In this document: piece by piece, positions 9,919 through 19,168 of the stretch
How the letters are laid out: every line of letters starts with the position of its first letter
How positions within the stretch are numbered: the first letter of the stretch is position 1
DNA from: Thiospirillum jenense
GTDB lineage: Bacteria; Pseudomonadota; Gammaproteobacteria; Chromatiales; Chromatiaceae
NCBI RefSeq assembly: GCF_014145225.1
Contig: NZ_JABVCQ010000018.1
Span: forward strand, 1-63,817
Reading direction: 5' to 3'
DNA length: 63,817 nucleotides
Translations under genes and position numbers: made by a program
Notes under the pieces: model-generated
Told to the model about the DNA's origin: nothing
Databases searched by the model: none
The model's input: only the letters and a program-made list of their open reading frames with translations

Positions 9919-12345
9919 GTGTCAAGTCAAAATACTTATTTCAAACACTGCACCGTGCCGTTGCTCTGTTGGTTGGCATTGGCGCCGGCTCATGCCAATC
10001 AACCCGCCACCAAAACGGCGCCAGTTAATTCACCAGTCACCACGCCTGATCCAATTGAAAATCCATCCGATGATGTGATATTAACTACGCCAACCACTGC
10101 CGCCACCTTTACTATTACCGACATTCGCGTTGAAGGTCTGCAACGCATTGCCGCCGGCACCGTGTTTAATTATCTGCCAGTTGAAGTGAATGACAGCGTT
10201 ACTAATAGCGTCACGGCTGATTGTATTCGCACACTTTACGCTACCGGCTTTTTTGATGATGTCAAAGTCAAGCGGGACGGTAATGTCTTAGTCATTCAAG
10301 TGCGCGAGCGTCCGGCAATTGCACACATTGATATCGTCGGCAATCAAACCATTAAAACTGAAGATTTGAAAAAAGGCTTAAAAGAAATTGGATTAGCCGA
10401 AGGACGGGTATTTAATCGGTTATTGTTAGATCAAATTGAACAAGAATTGCGGCGGCAATATTTCGCTGCCGGCAAATACGGCGTAACCGTGCAATCCACT
10501 ATTTCACCATTAGAACGCAACCGCGTTGGTGTGCGCATTGAAGTTACCGAAGGCTTAACCACTCGTTTAAAGCAAATTAATATCATTGGAAATCAGGCAT
10601 TTGATGATGAAACCCTATTAAAACAGTTCAAATTAGGTGCCAGTAAATGGTCATCTTTTTATACCAAAAACGATCAGTACGCGAAAGAAAAACTCAGCGG
10701 CGATTTAGAAACACTCCGCTCGTTCTATTTAGATCGCGGTTACATTGATTTTCAAATTACTTCCACACAAGTCACCATCAGTCCTGATAAAAAAGATATT
10801 TATGTCACCGTTGCTGTGAACGAAGGTGACGTTTTTCATATTAGCGACATTCGATTAGTGGGTGATCCATCCGTCCCCGCTGAACATTTATTTCCATTAG
10901 TTCACTTGCGGCGCGGCGATGTATTTTCACGCAAAATCACCACTGACAGTGCCGAGCGCATTTCAGCCTTATTAGGTGAACAAGGCTATGCCTTTGCCAA
11001 TGTGAATAGCGTTCCCGATATAGATCGGCAAAAGAAACAAGTCGTGGTGAGCTTTTTTGTTGATCCCGGTAAACGCACTTACGTTCACCGTATTAATATG
11101 AAAGGGAATACGCGCACCCGCGATGAAGTATTAAGACGCGAAATGCGACAAATGGAAACGGCGTGGTTTTCTAGTGATTTATTACGGCGCTCGCGTGAAC
11201 GCTTGCAACGGCTGGGGTATTTTGATGACGTGACGATTGAAACACCGTCAGTTCCAGAAGCCGCCGACATGGTGGATATTAATATTGGTGTGAAAGAAAA
11301 ACCCTCCGGCAATTTATTAGCGGGCGTGGGCTATTCACAATCACAAGGCATTTTATTTAACACTAGCATCACGCAAAATAACTTTTTAGGCACCGGCAAG
11401 CGCGTCACCTTCGCATTCAATACCAGCGACAGTAATCAACTGTATCGCTTCGCTTATACCAATCCTTATTACACTGTTGACGGCATTAGTCGCGGCTTTG
11501 ATTTAAGTTATCGCACCACCGATTTTGACCAATACATTGGCGCTGATTACGCTACTGACGTTGGCGTTGCCGAATTAAACTTCAGTTTACCTGTTTCGGA
11601 TATTAGCCGAGCGGGATTAGCCATTCGCTATCAATTCACTCACTTTTTTGCCGGTGATGATTCAGACCTTGCGCAAGAGTTTGTCACAACACACGGTGAA
11701 GATTTTAATGACTTCTTTTTAGTCGCCAGCTATACCAAAGATTCACGCGATTCCGCCACTTTTCCCAATAAAGGTGGCTTACAACGGCTCTCGGGTGAAT
11801 TCACTGTACCGGGCAGTGATTTACAATACTATCGGTTGAATTATCGCAGTCAACATTACATTCCATTAACCCGCCGCTTTACCTTTTCATTACGCACTGA
11901 TATTGGATATGGCGATGGCTATGGCGACACTGAACAAATGCCATTCTTTGAAAACTTTTATGCCGGCGGTCCCAATTCAGTACGCGGTTGGAAAGCCAAT
12001 ACACTCGGGCCACGCGAAGCCACCGGTGAATACGATCCAGTTGGCGGTAATTTCAAATTAGGCGGCAGTTTTGAATTGTTCGCCCCGCCACCGGTCGGCG
12101 GTGATTTTGAAAAGACATTACGACTTGGCGCCTTTTTTGATTTCGGCAATGTCTGGTGGACAAAGGATGCTGATTTAATTCGTGGCACGGGATTTGACTT
12201 GGGAGACTTGCGATATTCCACTGGCATTTCAATTGCATGGCTCTCACCAGTTGGTGCATTAGCACTGAGTTTTGCCTATCCGATCAATGCTGAAGATGAG
12301 GATAAAACACAAATGTTTCAGTTCTCATTTGGGCAAAACTTTTAA
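9919..12345 (+). CDS. bamA: BamA outer-membrane protein assembly factor
   Basis: About 808 residues: a signal peptide ending near ALAPAHA, five periplasmic POTRA domains, then a 16-strand barrel that inserts outer-membrane proteins. The last residues FQFSFGQNF end in the aromatic residue typical of barrel proteins. The start is placed at GTG 9919 after GGGACGAG, giving MSSQNTYFKHC; a TTG at 9901 is in the same frame. The loop-6 motif, normally VRGF, reads VRGW at residues 688-691. Skp and the LpxD/FabZ/LpxA/LpxB genes follow directly. Confidence 0.96.
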   Translation: MSSQNTYFKHCTVPLLCWLALAPAHANQPATKTAPVNSPVTTPDPIENPSDDVILTTPTTAATFTITDIRVEGLQRIAAGTVFNYLPVEVNDSVTNSVTADCIRTLYATGFFDDVKVKRDGNVLVIQVRERPAIAHIDIVGNQTIKTEDLKKGLKEIGLAEGRVFNRLLLDQIEQELRRQYFAAGKYGVTVQSTISPLERNRVGVRIEVTEGLTTRLKQINIIGNQAFDDETLLKQFKLGASKWSSFYTKNDQYAKEKLSGDLETLRSFYLDRGYIDFQITSTQVTISPDKKDIYVTVAVNEGDVFHISDIRLVGDPSVPAEHLFPLVHLRRGDVFSRKITTDSAERISALLGEQGYAFANVNSVPDIDRQKKQVVVSFFVDPGKRTYVHRINMKGNTRTRDEVLRREMRQMETAWFSSDLLRRSRERLQRLGYFDDVTIETPSVPEAADMVDINIGVKEKPSGNLLAGVGYSQSQGILFNTSITQNNFLGTGKRVTFAFNTSDSNQLYRFAYTNPYYTVDGISRGFDLSYRTTDFDQYIGADYATDVGVAELNFSLPVSDISRAGLAIRYQFTHFFAGDDSDLAQEFVTTHGEDFNDFFLVASYTKDSRDSATFPNKGGLQRLSGEFTVPGSDLQYYRLNYRSQHYIPLTRRFTFSLRTDIGYGDGYGDTEQMPFFENFYAGGPNSVRGWKANTLGPREATGEYDPVGGNFKLGGSFELFAPPPVGGDFEKTLRLGAFFDFGNVWWTKDADLIRGTGFDLGDLRYSTGISIAWLSPVGALALSFAYPINAEDEDKTQMFQFSFGQNF

Positions 12346-12376
12346 TCCTGTTTAATTCTGTTGTCGTTTATTTACA

Positions 12377-12904
12377 ATGCGTTTTAATCAGCATACATTA
12401 GCGATTTTCTATTCAATAGCGGTCTGGTTAATTTATATGCCAACCGCTCATACAGAAGAGATTCGTCTTGCAATTGTCAACCCCAATCGCATTGTTGAAG
12501 CATCACCGCAATACGCCGCCGCGCGAGAAGCGTTACTTGCCGAAATCAATGAACGTGAAGCGACGTTAATTGCCCGGCAAGACGATATTGATAAACTGCA
12601 ACGTCATTTGGAACAAAATGCCGCGTTAATGAGCGAAGATGAAATGCAGCGGTTGCGTAATGACATTCGCTCTCGCACCCGGCGATTGCGTTATGATCGT
12701 GAAGAATTACAAGAAGATTTTGCTTTGCGCAAAAATGAATTACGCACCCGATTAGTCAAGCAAGTAGAAGAAGTGGTACGGCAATTGGCTAAAGAGAAAA
12801 ATATTGATTTAATTCTGACAGAGGGCGTGGTATATTTCAGTAAACGCATTGATTTATCGGACGAAATCATTATTCGCCTTAAAAAAGAATTTGCACAACA
12901 CTGA
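12377..12904 (+). CDS. skp: Skp/OmpH periplasmic chaperone
   Basis: A 175-residue protein with a signal peptide (LAIFYSIAVWLIYMPTAHTEE) followed by a short beta segment containing NPNRIVEASPQY and a long charged helical hairpin rich in E, R, Q and L. This is the tentacle of the trimeric Skp chaperone that holds unfolded outer-membrane proteins for BamA. Its place between bamA and lpxD is the usual one. Confidence 0.93.
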   Translation: MRFNQHTLAIFYSIAVWLIYMPTAHTEEIRLAIVNPNRIVEASPQYAAAREALLAEINEREATLIARQDDIDKLQRHLEQNAALMSEDEMQRLRNDIRSRTRRLRYDREELQEDFALRKNELRTRLVKQVEEVVRQLAKEKNIDLILTEGVVYFSKRIDLSDEIIIRLKKEFAQH

Positions 12905-12919
12905 CTAATTTAATTAGTC
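12903..12919 (+). terminator. AT-rich hairpin after skp, possible weak terminator or pause
   Basis: GACTAAT and ATTAGTC form a perfect 7-pair stem with loop TTA, overlapping the skp stop and followed by ATTTTTATTCATTTATTTT. The stem is AT-rich, so it is at best a weak terminator or an mRNA 3'-end stabiliser inside the operon. Confidence 0.3.
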
Positions 12920-12951
12920 ATTTTTATTCATTTATTTTAAGTAACCTATTC

Positions 12952-14013
12952 GTGGCAACAACGCTTGGACAACTAGCAAACTGGCTTAATTTAGAGCTAC
13001 ACGGCAACACCAATACGCTAGTAAAGCGGGTCGCAACACTTGAACGCGCCCTACCAGATTGTTTAAGTTTTTATGGTGATGTTAAATATCGCACACACTT
13101 AACAACCACCAAAGCGGCCGCGGTGATTATTAAACCAGCCGACATATCACATTGCCCCGCCGCCGCGTTAATCACCGACAATCCTTATCTAGCAATTGCG
13201 CGAGCGATTGGTCATTTACATCCGCGCCCACGTTTGCCAATGGGTTGTCATTCGACGGCTGTCATTGCCGCAAGTGCGCGTATTGATGCAACTGCTGCAA
13301 TTGGACCCTTTTGCGTGATTGAAGATGAAGTAGACATTGGGGCGCGAGTTGAACTGGGACCGGGCTGTATTGTGCGCACGGGCGCTAAAATTGGCGCCGA
13401 TACGCAATTAGTTGCGCAGGTGGTTATTTGTGAACACAGTTGTATTGGTGAGCGAGTTTTAATTCACCCCGGCGCAATTATTGGCCGCCAAGGATTTGGC
13501 TTTGCCAAAGATGGCAATCAATGGGTGCGTATTCCACAAATCGGGCGGGCTTGCTTGGGGAATGATGTCGAAGTTGGCGCCAATACCAGTATTGATTGCG
13601 GCGCAATTGATGACACACTCATTGGCGATGGCGTTAAATTAGACAGCTTTGTTCATATTAGCCATAATGTTCAAATTGGTGAACATACGGCTATAGCCGG
13701 TTGTACAGGTATTGCCGGCTCAACTCGGATTGGTCGCTATTGCACAGTTGCAGGTGAAGTTGGTATTGCAGGTCATTTAAATATTGCCGACAATATTCAT
13801 TTCACTGGTATGGCAATGGTGACACGTTCATTGTCGCAGCCTGGCGTGTATAGCAGCGGTATTCCCATCATGCCAAATCAAGAATGGCGCCGCACTGTAG
13901 TACGCTTTCGACAACTTGAACAATTAACCCAGCGAATAAAAATACTAGAAGCACAGCTTAATGATGTGAAGCAATATATTAGCGACACTCCATCGCACAA
14001 TAACGATGAATGA
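12952..14013 (+). CDS. lpxD: LpxD, UDP-3-O-acyl-glucosamine N-acyltransferase
   Basis: A 353-residue left-handed beta-helix acyltransferase that adds the N-linked hydroxyacyl chain in lipid A synthesis. The N-terminal uridine-binding domain (FYGDVKYRTHL) precedes many hexapeptide repeats (e.g. ATAAIGPFCVIEDEVDIGA), the catalytic-His region VHISHNVQIGEHTAIAG, and a C-terminal helix (RFRQLEQLTQRIKILEAQL). The start is GTG 12952 with no strong Shine-Dalgarno. Confidence 0.96.
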   Translation: MATTLGQLANWLNLELHGNTNTLVKRVATLERALPDCLSFYGDVKYRTHLTTTKAAAVIIKPADISHCPAAALITDNPYLAIARAIGHLHPRPRLPMGCHSTAVIAASARIDATAAIGPFCVIEDEVDIGARVELGPGCIVRTGAKIGADTQLVAQVVICEHSCIGERVLIHPGAIIGRQGFGFAKDGNQWVRIPQIGRACLGNDVEVGANTSIDCGAIDDTLIGDGVKLDSFVHISHNVQIGEHTAIAGCTGIAGSTRIGRYCTVAGEVGIAGHLNIADNIHFTGMAMVTRSLSQPGVYSSGIPIMPNQEWRRTVVRFRQLEQLTQRIKILEAQLNDVKQYISDTPSHNNDE

Positions 14014-14107
14014 GTGTTGACTCAAATACCTTTATTATTTCAATTGAGTTTTGTCACTCCAGACATAAATTCAGCACGATAAATATGATTGGCTCTTGGA
14101 GGTCACA

Positions 14108-14551
14108 TTGATCAAGATGGATATTCACCGCGTGTTGAGCTTATTGCCGCATCGCTATCCTTTTTTATTGGTTGATCGCGTGATTGAATTTGAACCAAAC
14201 CAACGGTTACTTGCGATTAAAAATGTGACCTTTAACGAACCATTTTTCATGGGACATTTCCCCATCCGACCAGTGATGCCTGGTGTACTCATTATTGAAG
14301 CCCTCGCGCAGGCAACTGGGCTATTAGCAATGGCGTCACGTCCAGATCAAGTGAGTGAAAAATCACTGTACTATTTTGTTGGGATTGATAATGCACGGTT
14401 TAAACGCCCTGTGGAACCGGGCGATCAATTAAAACTCGAAGTGACGATTAAACAAGTGCGGCGTGGGATTTGGAAGTTTGACGGTGTTGCTCGCGTTGAA
14501 GATTATTTGGTTGCGTCAGCAGAAATCATGTGTACAGCGCGGGATTTTTAA
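14108..14551 (+). CDS. fabZ: FabZ, 3-hydroxyacyl-ACP dehydratase
   Basis: A 147-residue hot-dog-fold enzyme of type II fatty acid synthesis. It contains [14 protein letters not shown], the catalytic His in [22 protein letters not shown] and the Glu of that helix. GGAGG at 14098-14102 lies 5 bases before TTG 14108, so TTG is preferred. ATG 14117 ([10 protein letters not shown]) is the alternative. It sits between lpxD and lpxA as usual. Confidence 0.96.
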   Translation: MIKMDIHRVLSLLPHRYPFLLVDRVIEFEPNQRLLAIKNVTFNEPFFMGHFPIRPVMPGVLIIEALAQATGLLAMASRPDQVSEKSLYYFVGIDNARFKRPVEPGDQLKLEVTIKQVRRGIWKFDGVARVEDYLVASAEIMCTARDF

Positions 14552-14554
14552 GCC

Positions 14555-15325
14555 TTGATTCATTCCACCGCCATTATTGATCGCCATGCACAACTGCATG
14601 ATGATATTGACATAGGTCCCTATGTTGTTATTGGCGCAGAGGTACAAATTGATCGCGGCTGCCGTATTGGGCCACATGCTGTATTACGCGGTCCAACTAT
14701 TATTGGGCAAGACAATCAGATTTTTCAATTCGCTTCTATTGGCGAAGACCCACAAGATAAAAAATACGCTGGTGAAAAAACATCATTAAGCATTGGTGAT
14801 CGCAATGTCATTCGTGAATTCGCCACCATTCATCGCGGGACTGTGCAAGATCAAAGTGTCACCCAAATTGGTCATGACAATTTATTAATGGCTTATACCC
14901 ACGTTGCGCATGACTGCCGTATTGGTAATCACACCATTTTAGCTAATGCCGCATCATTAGGTGGACATATTGAAATCCACGATTGGGCAATTCTTGGCGG
15001 CTTCACCGTTGTTCATCAGTTTTGCCGTTTAGGTGCGCACTGTTTTACTGCAATGGGATCAGTCATTAACAAAGATGTCCCGCCCTATGTCATAGTGGGT
15101 GGTCAACCAACCGCCCCGCATGGGATTAATACTGAAGGATTAAAACGGCGCCACTTTTCGCCCGAGTTAATTCGCCGCATTCGCCATGCCTATCGCCTGT
15201 TGTACCGTTCTCAATTATTACAACACGAGGCATTAGCTGCTTTACAACAATTTGCACCTAATTGCCCAGATATATTAACGATGGTTGAGTTTATTCAAAA
15301 TAGTCAGCGTGGTATTTTGCGCTAA
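14555..15325 (+). CDS. lpxA: LpxA, UDP-GlcNAc O-acyltransferase
   Basis: A 256-residue beta-helix acyltransferase for the first step of lipid A synthesis. Features are the hexapeptide repeats, GEDPQDKKYAGEKTSLSIGD, the catalytic region AYTHVAHDCRIGNHTILAN, and a C-terminal helical part starting NTEGLKRRHFSPELIRRI. The start is TTG 14555, 3 bases after fabZ, and the protein begins MIHSTAIID as the family does. Confidence 0.97.
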   Translation: MIHSTAIIDRHAQLHDDIDIGPYVVIGAEVQIDRGCRIGPHAVLRGPTIIGQDNQIFQFASIGEDPQDKKYAGEKTSLSIGDRNVIREFATIHRGTVQDQSVTQIGHDNLLMAYTHVAHDCRIGNHTILANAASLGGHIEIHDWAILGGFTVVHQFCRLGAHCFTAMGSVINKDVPPYVIVGGQPTAPHGINTEGLKRRHFSPELIRRIRHAYRLLYRSQLLQHEALAALQQFAPNCPDILTMVEFIQNSQRGILR

Positions 15326-15363
15326 CGCTCATTCTTTCCGCCCAAGTTCCGCTGCCTTTTTCA

Positions 15364-16503
15364 ATGAAAACAATTGGTATAGTTGCAAATGAACCGTCAG
15401 GCGATATACTCGGCGCGGCGTTAATCACTGCATTGCGTGAGCTTTATCCGAATAGCCATTTTATTGGTGTTGCCGGATCACGCATGTTAGACGCCGGGTG
15501 CCAAACGCTATTACCAATGGAACGCTTATCTGTGATGGGTTTAATTGAAGTACTGCGCGTTTTACCAAGTTTATTAGCAGCCCGTCGCCAGTTATTGCGG
15601 TATTTTTTAGTTCATCGGCCAGCGGTATTTATTGGCATTGATGCCCCCGATTTTAACCTTCATTTAGAACGCCAATTGCGCAACGCCGGTATTCCAACAG
15701 TGCATCTTGTCTGTCCAACCGTGTGGGCATGGCGCCCGGGGCGCATGAAAACCATTCGGAAAGCGGTGGATTTATTATTAAGTTTGTTTCCATTTGAGGA
15801 GGCGTTTTTACGCCAACATCAGGTGCCAGCGCAATATATTGGTCATCCACTTGCCGATACTATTCCGCTCCAAGTTGATAAAAATCAGGCACGTCAATCA
15901 TTCGGTCAATCACTTGATACCCCATTAGTTGCGCTATTACCAGGCAGTCGCATGAGTGAAGTTACCCGCTTGGCCGCGCCCTTTATTCAAACTGCGCAGT
16001 GGTGTCATCAACGCCAACCTAATCTACGTTTTATTACGCCAATCATTTCAACCCAATTGCGCACCCAATTCACCGCAACATTAGCGACATTAGCACCCGA
16101 ATTACCAATCACAGTGGTGGATGGACGTAGCCATGAAGTGATTGCCGCAGCAGATGTCGTTTTAACTGCGTCTGGCACGGCGACATTAGAAACGCTATTA
16201 TTAAAACGCCCGATGTTGGTTGGTTATCGGCTGCATCCGATCACCTGGTTTTTAATTAAACAGTTGAAATTAGTCACCGTGCCGTATGCCGCGATGGCAA
16301 ATCTATTAGTTGAACGTGAACTGGCACCGGAGTTTTTACAAGACCGTTGCAATGCGAATGACCTTGGTCCGGCGTTACTTGCATTACTGAATGATTCAGA
16401 ACGTCAAACCCAGATTATTCACACCTATACGCAAATTCAGCAAACCCTGCGTCGTGATGCCGCACATCAAGCGGCAATTGCAATCGCAAGTTTAATCAAA
16501 TGA
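15364..16503 (+). CDS. lpxB: LpxB, lipid A disaccharide synthase
   Basis: A 379-residue GT-B glycosyltransferase that joins UDP-diacylglucosamine and lipid X. It carries IGIVANEPSGDILGAALI, the FIGIDAPDFN block, CPTVWAWRPGRM, ALLPGSRMSEVTRLA and VLTASGTATLETLLLKRPM. The stop overlaps the rnhB start by 4 bases, implying coupled translation. Confidence 0.97.
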   Translation: MKTIGIVANEPSGDILGAALITALRELYPNSHFIGVAGSRMLDAGCQTLLPMERLSVMGLIEVLRVLPSLLAARRQLLRYFLVHRPAVFIGIDAPDFNLHLERQLRNAGIPTVHLVCPTVWAWRPGRMKTIRKAVDLLLSLFPFEEAFLRQHQVPAQYIGHPLADTIPLQVDKNQARQSFGQSLDTPLVALLPGSRMSEVTRLAAPFIQTAQWCHQRQPNLRFITPIISTQLRTQFTATLATLAPELPITVVDGRSHEVIAAADVVLTASGTATLETLLLKRPMLVGYRLHPITWFLIKQLKLVTVPYAAMANLLVERELAPEFLQDRCNANDLGPALLALLNDSERQTQIIHTYTQIQQTLRRDAAHQAAIAIASLIK

Positions 16504-17123
16504 TAATGCCCAGCATCATTGAATCCAATTACGCATTCATTGCGGGCGTTGATGAAGCCGGGCGCGGCCCTTTAGCCGGTCCTGTCGTGGCCGCCGCCGT
16601 CATGTTTGCTGATAAAAATCTGCCAATTGGCATCCGCGATTCCAAACAATTAACTGCAATTAAACGCGAACAATTAGCCGAACAAATCCAATTAACCGCA
16701 ACCAGTTATGCCATTGCTGTCGTGCAGGTTGCCGACATAGATCAATTAAACATTTTACAGGCTAGTTTATTAGCAATGCGACAAGCCGTGTTGCAATTAA
16801 CACCAACGCCGCAGCAGGTTTTTATTGACGGCAATCAATGTCCAACCGGGCTGCCGTGTTCAGCTCAAACAGTTGTACACGGCGATGCATTGATGCCGTT
16901 AATTGGCGCGGCGTCTATTTTAGCTAAAGTCACTCGTGATCGTTTAATGATCGAATTAGATGCGCGCTATCCAGGCTATGGATTTGCGCAACATAAAGGG
17001 TACCCAACGGCGGCACATCTTGCAGCATTAAAGCGCTTGGGAGCGTGTCCTGAACATCGGCGTTCATTTCGTCCGGTGCGGGAAGTAATAGCGCAGTTAC
17101 CCCCCGCTGTTTTGAATATTTAA
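16500..17123 (+). CDS. rnhB: Ribonuclease HII
   Basis: A 207-residue enzyme that nicks at ribonucleotides in DNA and degrades RNA of RNA:DNA hybrids. The active site begins with IAGVDEAGRGPLAGPVVAAAV and continues with GAASILAKVTRDR and YGFAQHKGYPTAAH. It starts within the ATGA overlapping lpxB. It closes the rpsB-to-rnhB gene series; smpB converges on it. dnaE, often next in this order, is not here. Confidence 0.97.
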   Translation: MIMPSIIESNYAFIAGVDEAGRGPLAGPVVAAAVMFADKNLPIGIRDSKQLTAIKREQLAEQIQLTATSYAIAVVQVADIDQLNILQASLLAMRQAVLQLTPTPQQVFIDGNQCPTGLPCSAQTVVHGDALMPLIGAASILAKVTRDRLMIELDARYPGYGFAQHKGYPTAAHLAALKRLGACPEHRRSFRPVREVIAQLPPAVLNI

Positions 17124-17189
17124 TTATTGATAATGTAGTAAAAAATGCTTAGTTAACCGATCATCATTAAAGTTGAGCCGTGCTTTTAT

Positions 17190-17672
17190 TTAGTGTTGTT
17201 TAAATAAACGCTCTTTTTCACGTTGCCAATCGCGGTCTTTTTCACTATCGCGTTTATCGTGTTGTTTTTTGCCTTTAGCCAATCCAATTTCCAGTTTTGC
17301 CAATCCATGTTTCCAATACAATGCCGTTGGCACCAAGGTATAACCGGCACGTTCAATTTGGCCAATTAACCGTTTTAATTCCATTTTTTTTAACAACAAT
17401 TTGCGCGAGCGAGTTGGATCAGGTGTGACATGGGTCGAAGCTGAAGTGAGTGGCGAAATGTGCGCACCAATTAAAAACGCCTCACCATGCAGTATTTTAA
17501 CATAGCTTTCTTTTAATTGAGCACGGTTTGCGCGGAGACTTTTTACTTCCCAACCGGCCAGCACCATCCCAGTTTCAAAGCGTTGTTCAATAAAATAATC
17601 ATGCCCAGCTTTACGATTTAATGCAATGGTTTTATTGCCACCGCTGGGTGTTTTTTGAGGAGACTTTGCCAT
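17190..17672 (-). CDS. smpB: SsrA-binding protein SmpB
   Basis: A 160-residue tmRNA partner for rescuing stalled ribosomes. It shows [20 protein letters not shown], the [20 protein letters not shown] block, and the basic tail [19 protein letters not shown] that folds into the mRNA channel. No ssrA gene was seen nearby. It is convergent with rnhB and divergent from the first nhaD. Confidence 0.97.
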   Translation of the reverse strand: MAKSPQKTPSGGNKTIALNRKAGHDYFIEQRFETGMVLAGWEVKSLRANRAQLKESYVKILHGEAFLIGAHISPLTSASTHVTPDPTRSRKLLLKKMELKRLIGQIERAGYTLVPTALYWKHGLAKLEIGLAKGKKQHDKRDSEKDRDWQREKERLFKQH

Positions 17673-17752
17673 AACTATTTCCCACTATTCACTGTTTTAG
17701 TAAATGACATTAATAGTTGATTGTAACAACCCGCCACTATAAGGATCAAAAG

Positions 17753-19168
17753 ATGCAAATTTCCAAAAGCCACTGGGGGTTAATTATCGCATTGACTTGT
17801 ACACCGAGCATCGTTATTGCGAGTGAGCATTCGATAACACTGAATTTAACGACAACTTGGGTTGGGATTACAGCGTTATTATTTTTCGTTATCGCTTACG
17901 CATTGGTCATGGCAGAAGAATTTACCCATTTGCGTAAATCAAAGCCAGTGATGTTAGCTGCCGGTTTAATTTGGTTATTAATTGCTATCTATTATACTCA
18001 ACATAGTCAGTCAGCATTGCCGGCCGAAGCCGTGCGGCATAATATCATGGAGTTTGGTGAACTGTTTTTATTTCTTTTAGCCGCAATGACTTACATTAAT
18101 GCGCTAGAAGAACGCCACGTTTTTGCCGCCTTGCGTGATTGGTTAATTCGTTTAGGATTAAGTTACCGACAATTGTTTTGGTTGACCGGCTGGTTAGCAT
18201 TTTTCATTTCGCCCATTGCCGACAATTTAACCACAGCATTGTTAATGTGTGCGGTTGTCATGGCCGTTGGAATTAAAAGCCCAACATTTATTGGTTTAGC
18301 CTGTATCAATGTTGTAGTCGCGGCGAATGCCGGCGGCGCCTTTAGTCCTTTTGGCGATATTACCACGCTCATGGTTTGGCAAAAAGGGTTAATTGATTTT
18401 CAAACGTTTTTCTTATTATTTATACCGTCGGTTGTGAGCTATGTCATTCCCGCCGCTCTGATGCACCGCGCTATTCCAATTGAAATGCCGCCGCCGGGTA
18501 ATGAACAAATTGCCACGAAACGCGGCGCAAAACGGATGATTTTTTTATTTCTCGCAACCATTGCTACGGCGGTGAGTTTTCATAACTATTTTCATTTACC
18601 GCCAGTCTTAGGGATGATGACGGGCTTGGCCTATTTGAAGTTTTTTGGGTTTTATCTTAAACAAACTGGGGAAAGAACAACGGTCAAAGCCGGTCACATT
18701 GAAGACACCCTACCCTTTGATATTTTCATTCCCGTTGCGCGGGCGGAATGGGATACGTTGCTATTCTTTTATGGCGTGATTCTCTGTGTTGGTGGCTTAG
18801 GATTTATTGGTTATTTGGAATTACTTTCACACTTATCTTATGACATGCTAGGTGCGACAGCCGCTAATACATTGGTGGGTGTTTTATCCGCTATTGTGGA
18901 TAACATTCCGGTGATGTTTGCGGTTTTAACTATGAATCCTGACATGTCTCAGGGGCAATGGTTATTAGTCACACTCACGGCCGGCATTGGTGGCAGTTTA
19001 TTATCTATTGGCTCGGCGGCGGGCGTGGCGTTAATGGGGCAATCACGCGGTTATTACACCTTCTTTGCGCATTTGCGTTGGACGCCACACATTGCTTTGG
19101 GATATTTTATCGCCATCGTTAGTCATTTATTCATTAATGCATCAACCTTTGCAATTCCAGTACGATGA
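17753..19168 (+). CDS. nhaD: NhaD-type Na+/H+ antiporter, copy 1
   Basis: A 471-residue inner-membrane protein with an N-terminal signal-like segment and about 11-12 further hydrophobic helices. It resembles NhaD of the ArsB/NhaD superfamily, with NVVVAANAGGAFSPFGDITTLMVWQKG and IVDNIPVMFAVLTMNPDMSQGQW. NhaD members expel Na+ or Li+ in exchange for protons. ATG 17753 is chosen because AAGGA is 7 bases upstream; a GTG at 17717 is in frame. Its stop overlaps the next nhaD by 4 bases. Confidence 0.93.
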   Translation: MQISKSHWGLIIALTCTPSIVIASEHSITLNLTTTWVGITALLFFVIAYALVMAEEFTHLRKSKPVMLAAGLIWLLIAIYYTQHSQSALPAEAVRHNIMEFGELFLFLLAAMTYINALEERHVFAALRDWLIRLGLSYRQLFWLTGWLAFFISPIADNLTTALLMCAVVMAVGIKSPTFIGLACINVVVAANAGGAFSPFGDITTLMVWQKGLIDFQTFFLLFIPSVVSYVIPAALMHRAIPIEMPPPGNEQIATKRGAKRMIFLFLATIATAVSFHNYFHLPPVLGMMTGLAYLKFFGFYLKQTGERTTVKAGHIEDTLPFDIFIPVARAEWDTLLFFYGVILCVGGLGFIGYLELLSHLSYDMLGATAANTLVGVLSAIVDNIPVMFAVLTMNPDMSQGQWLLVTLTAGIGGSLLSIGSAAGVALMGQSRGYYTFFAHLRWTPHIALGYFIAIVSHLFINASTFAIPVR

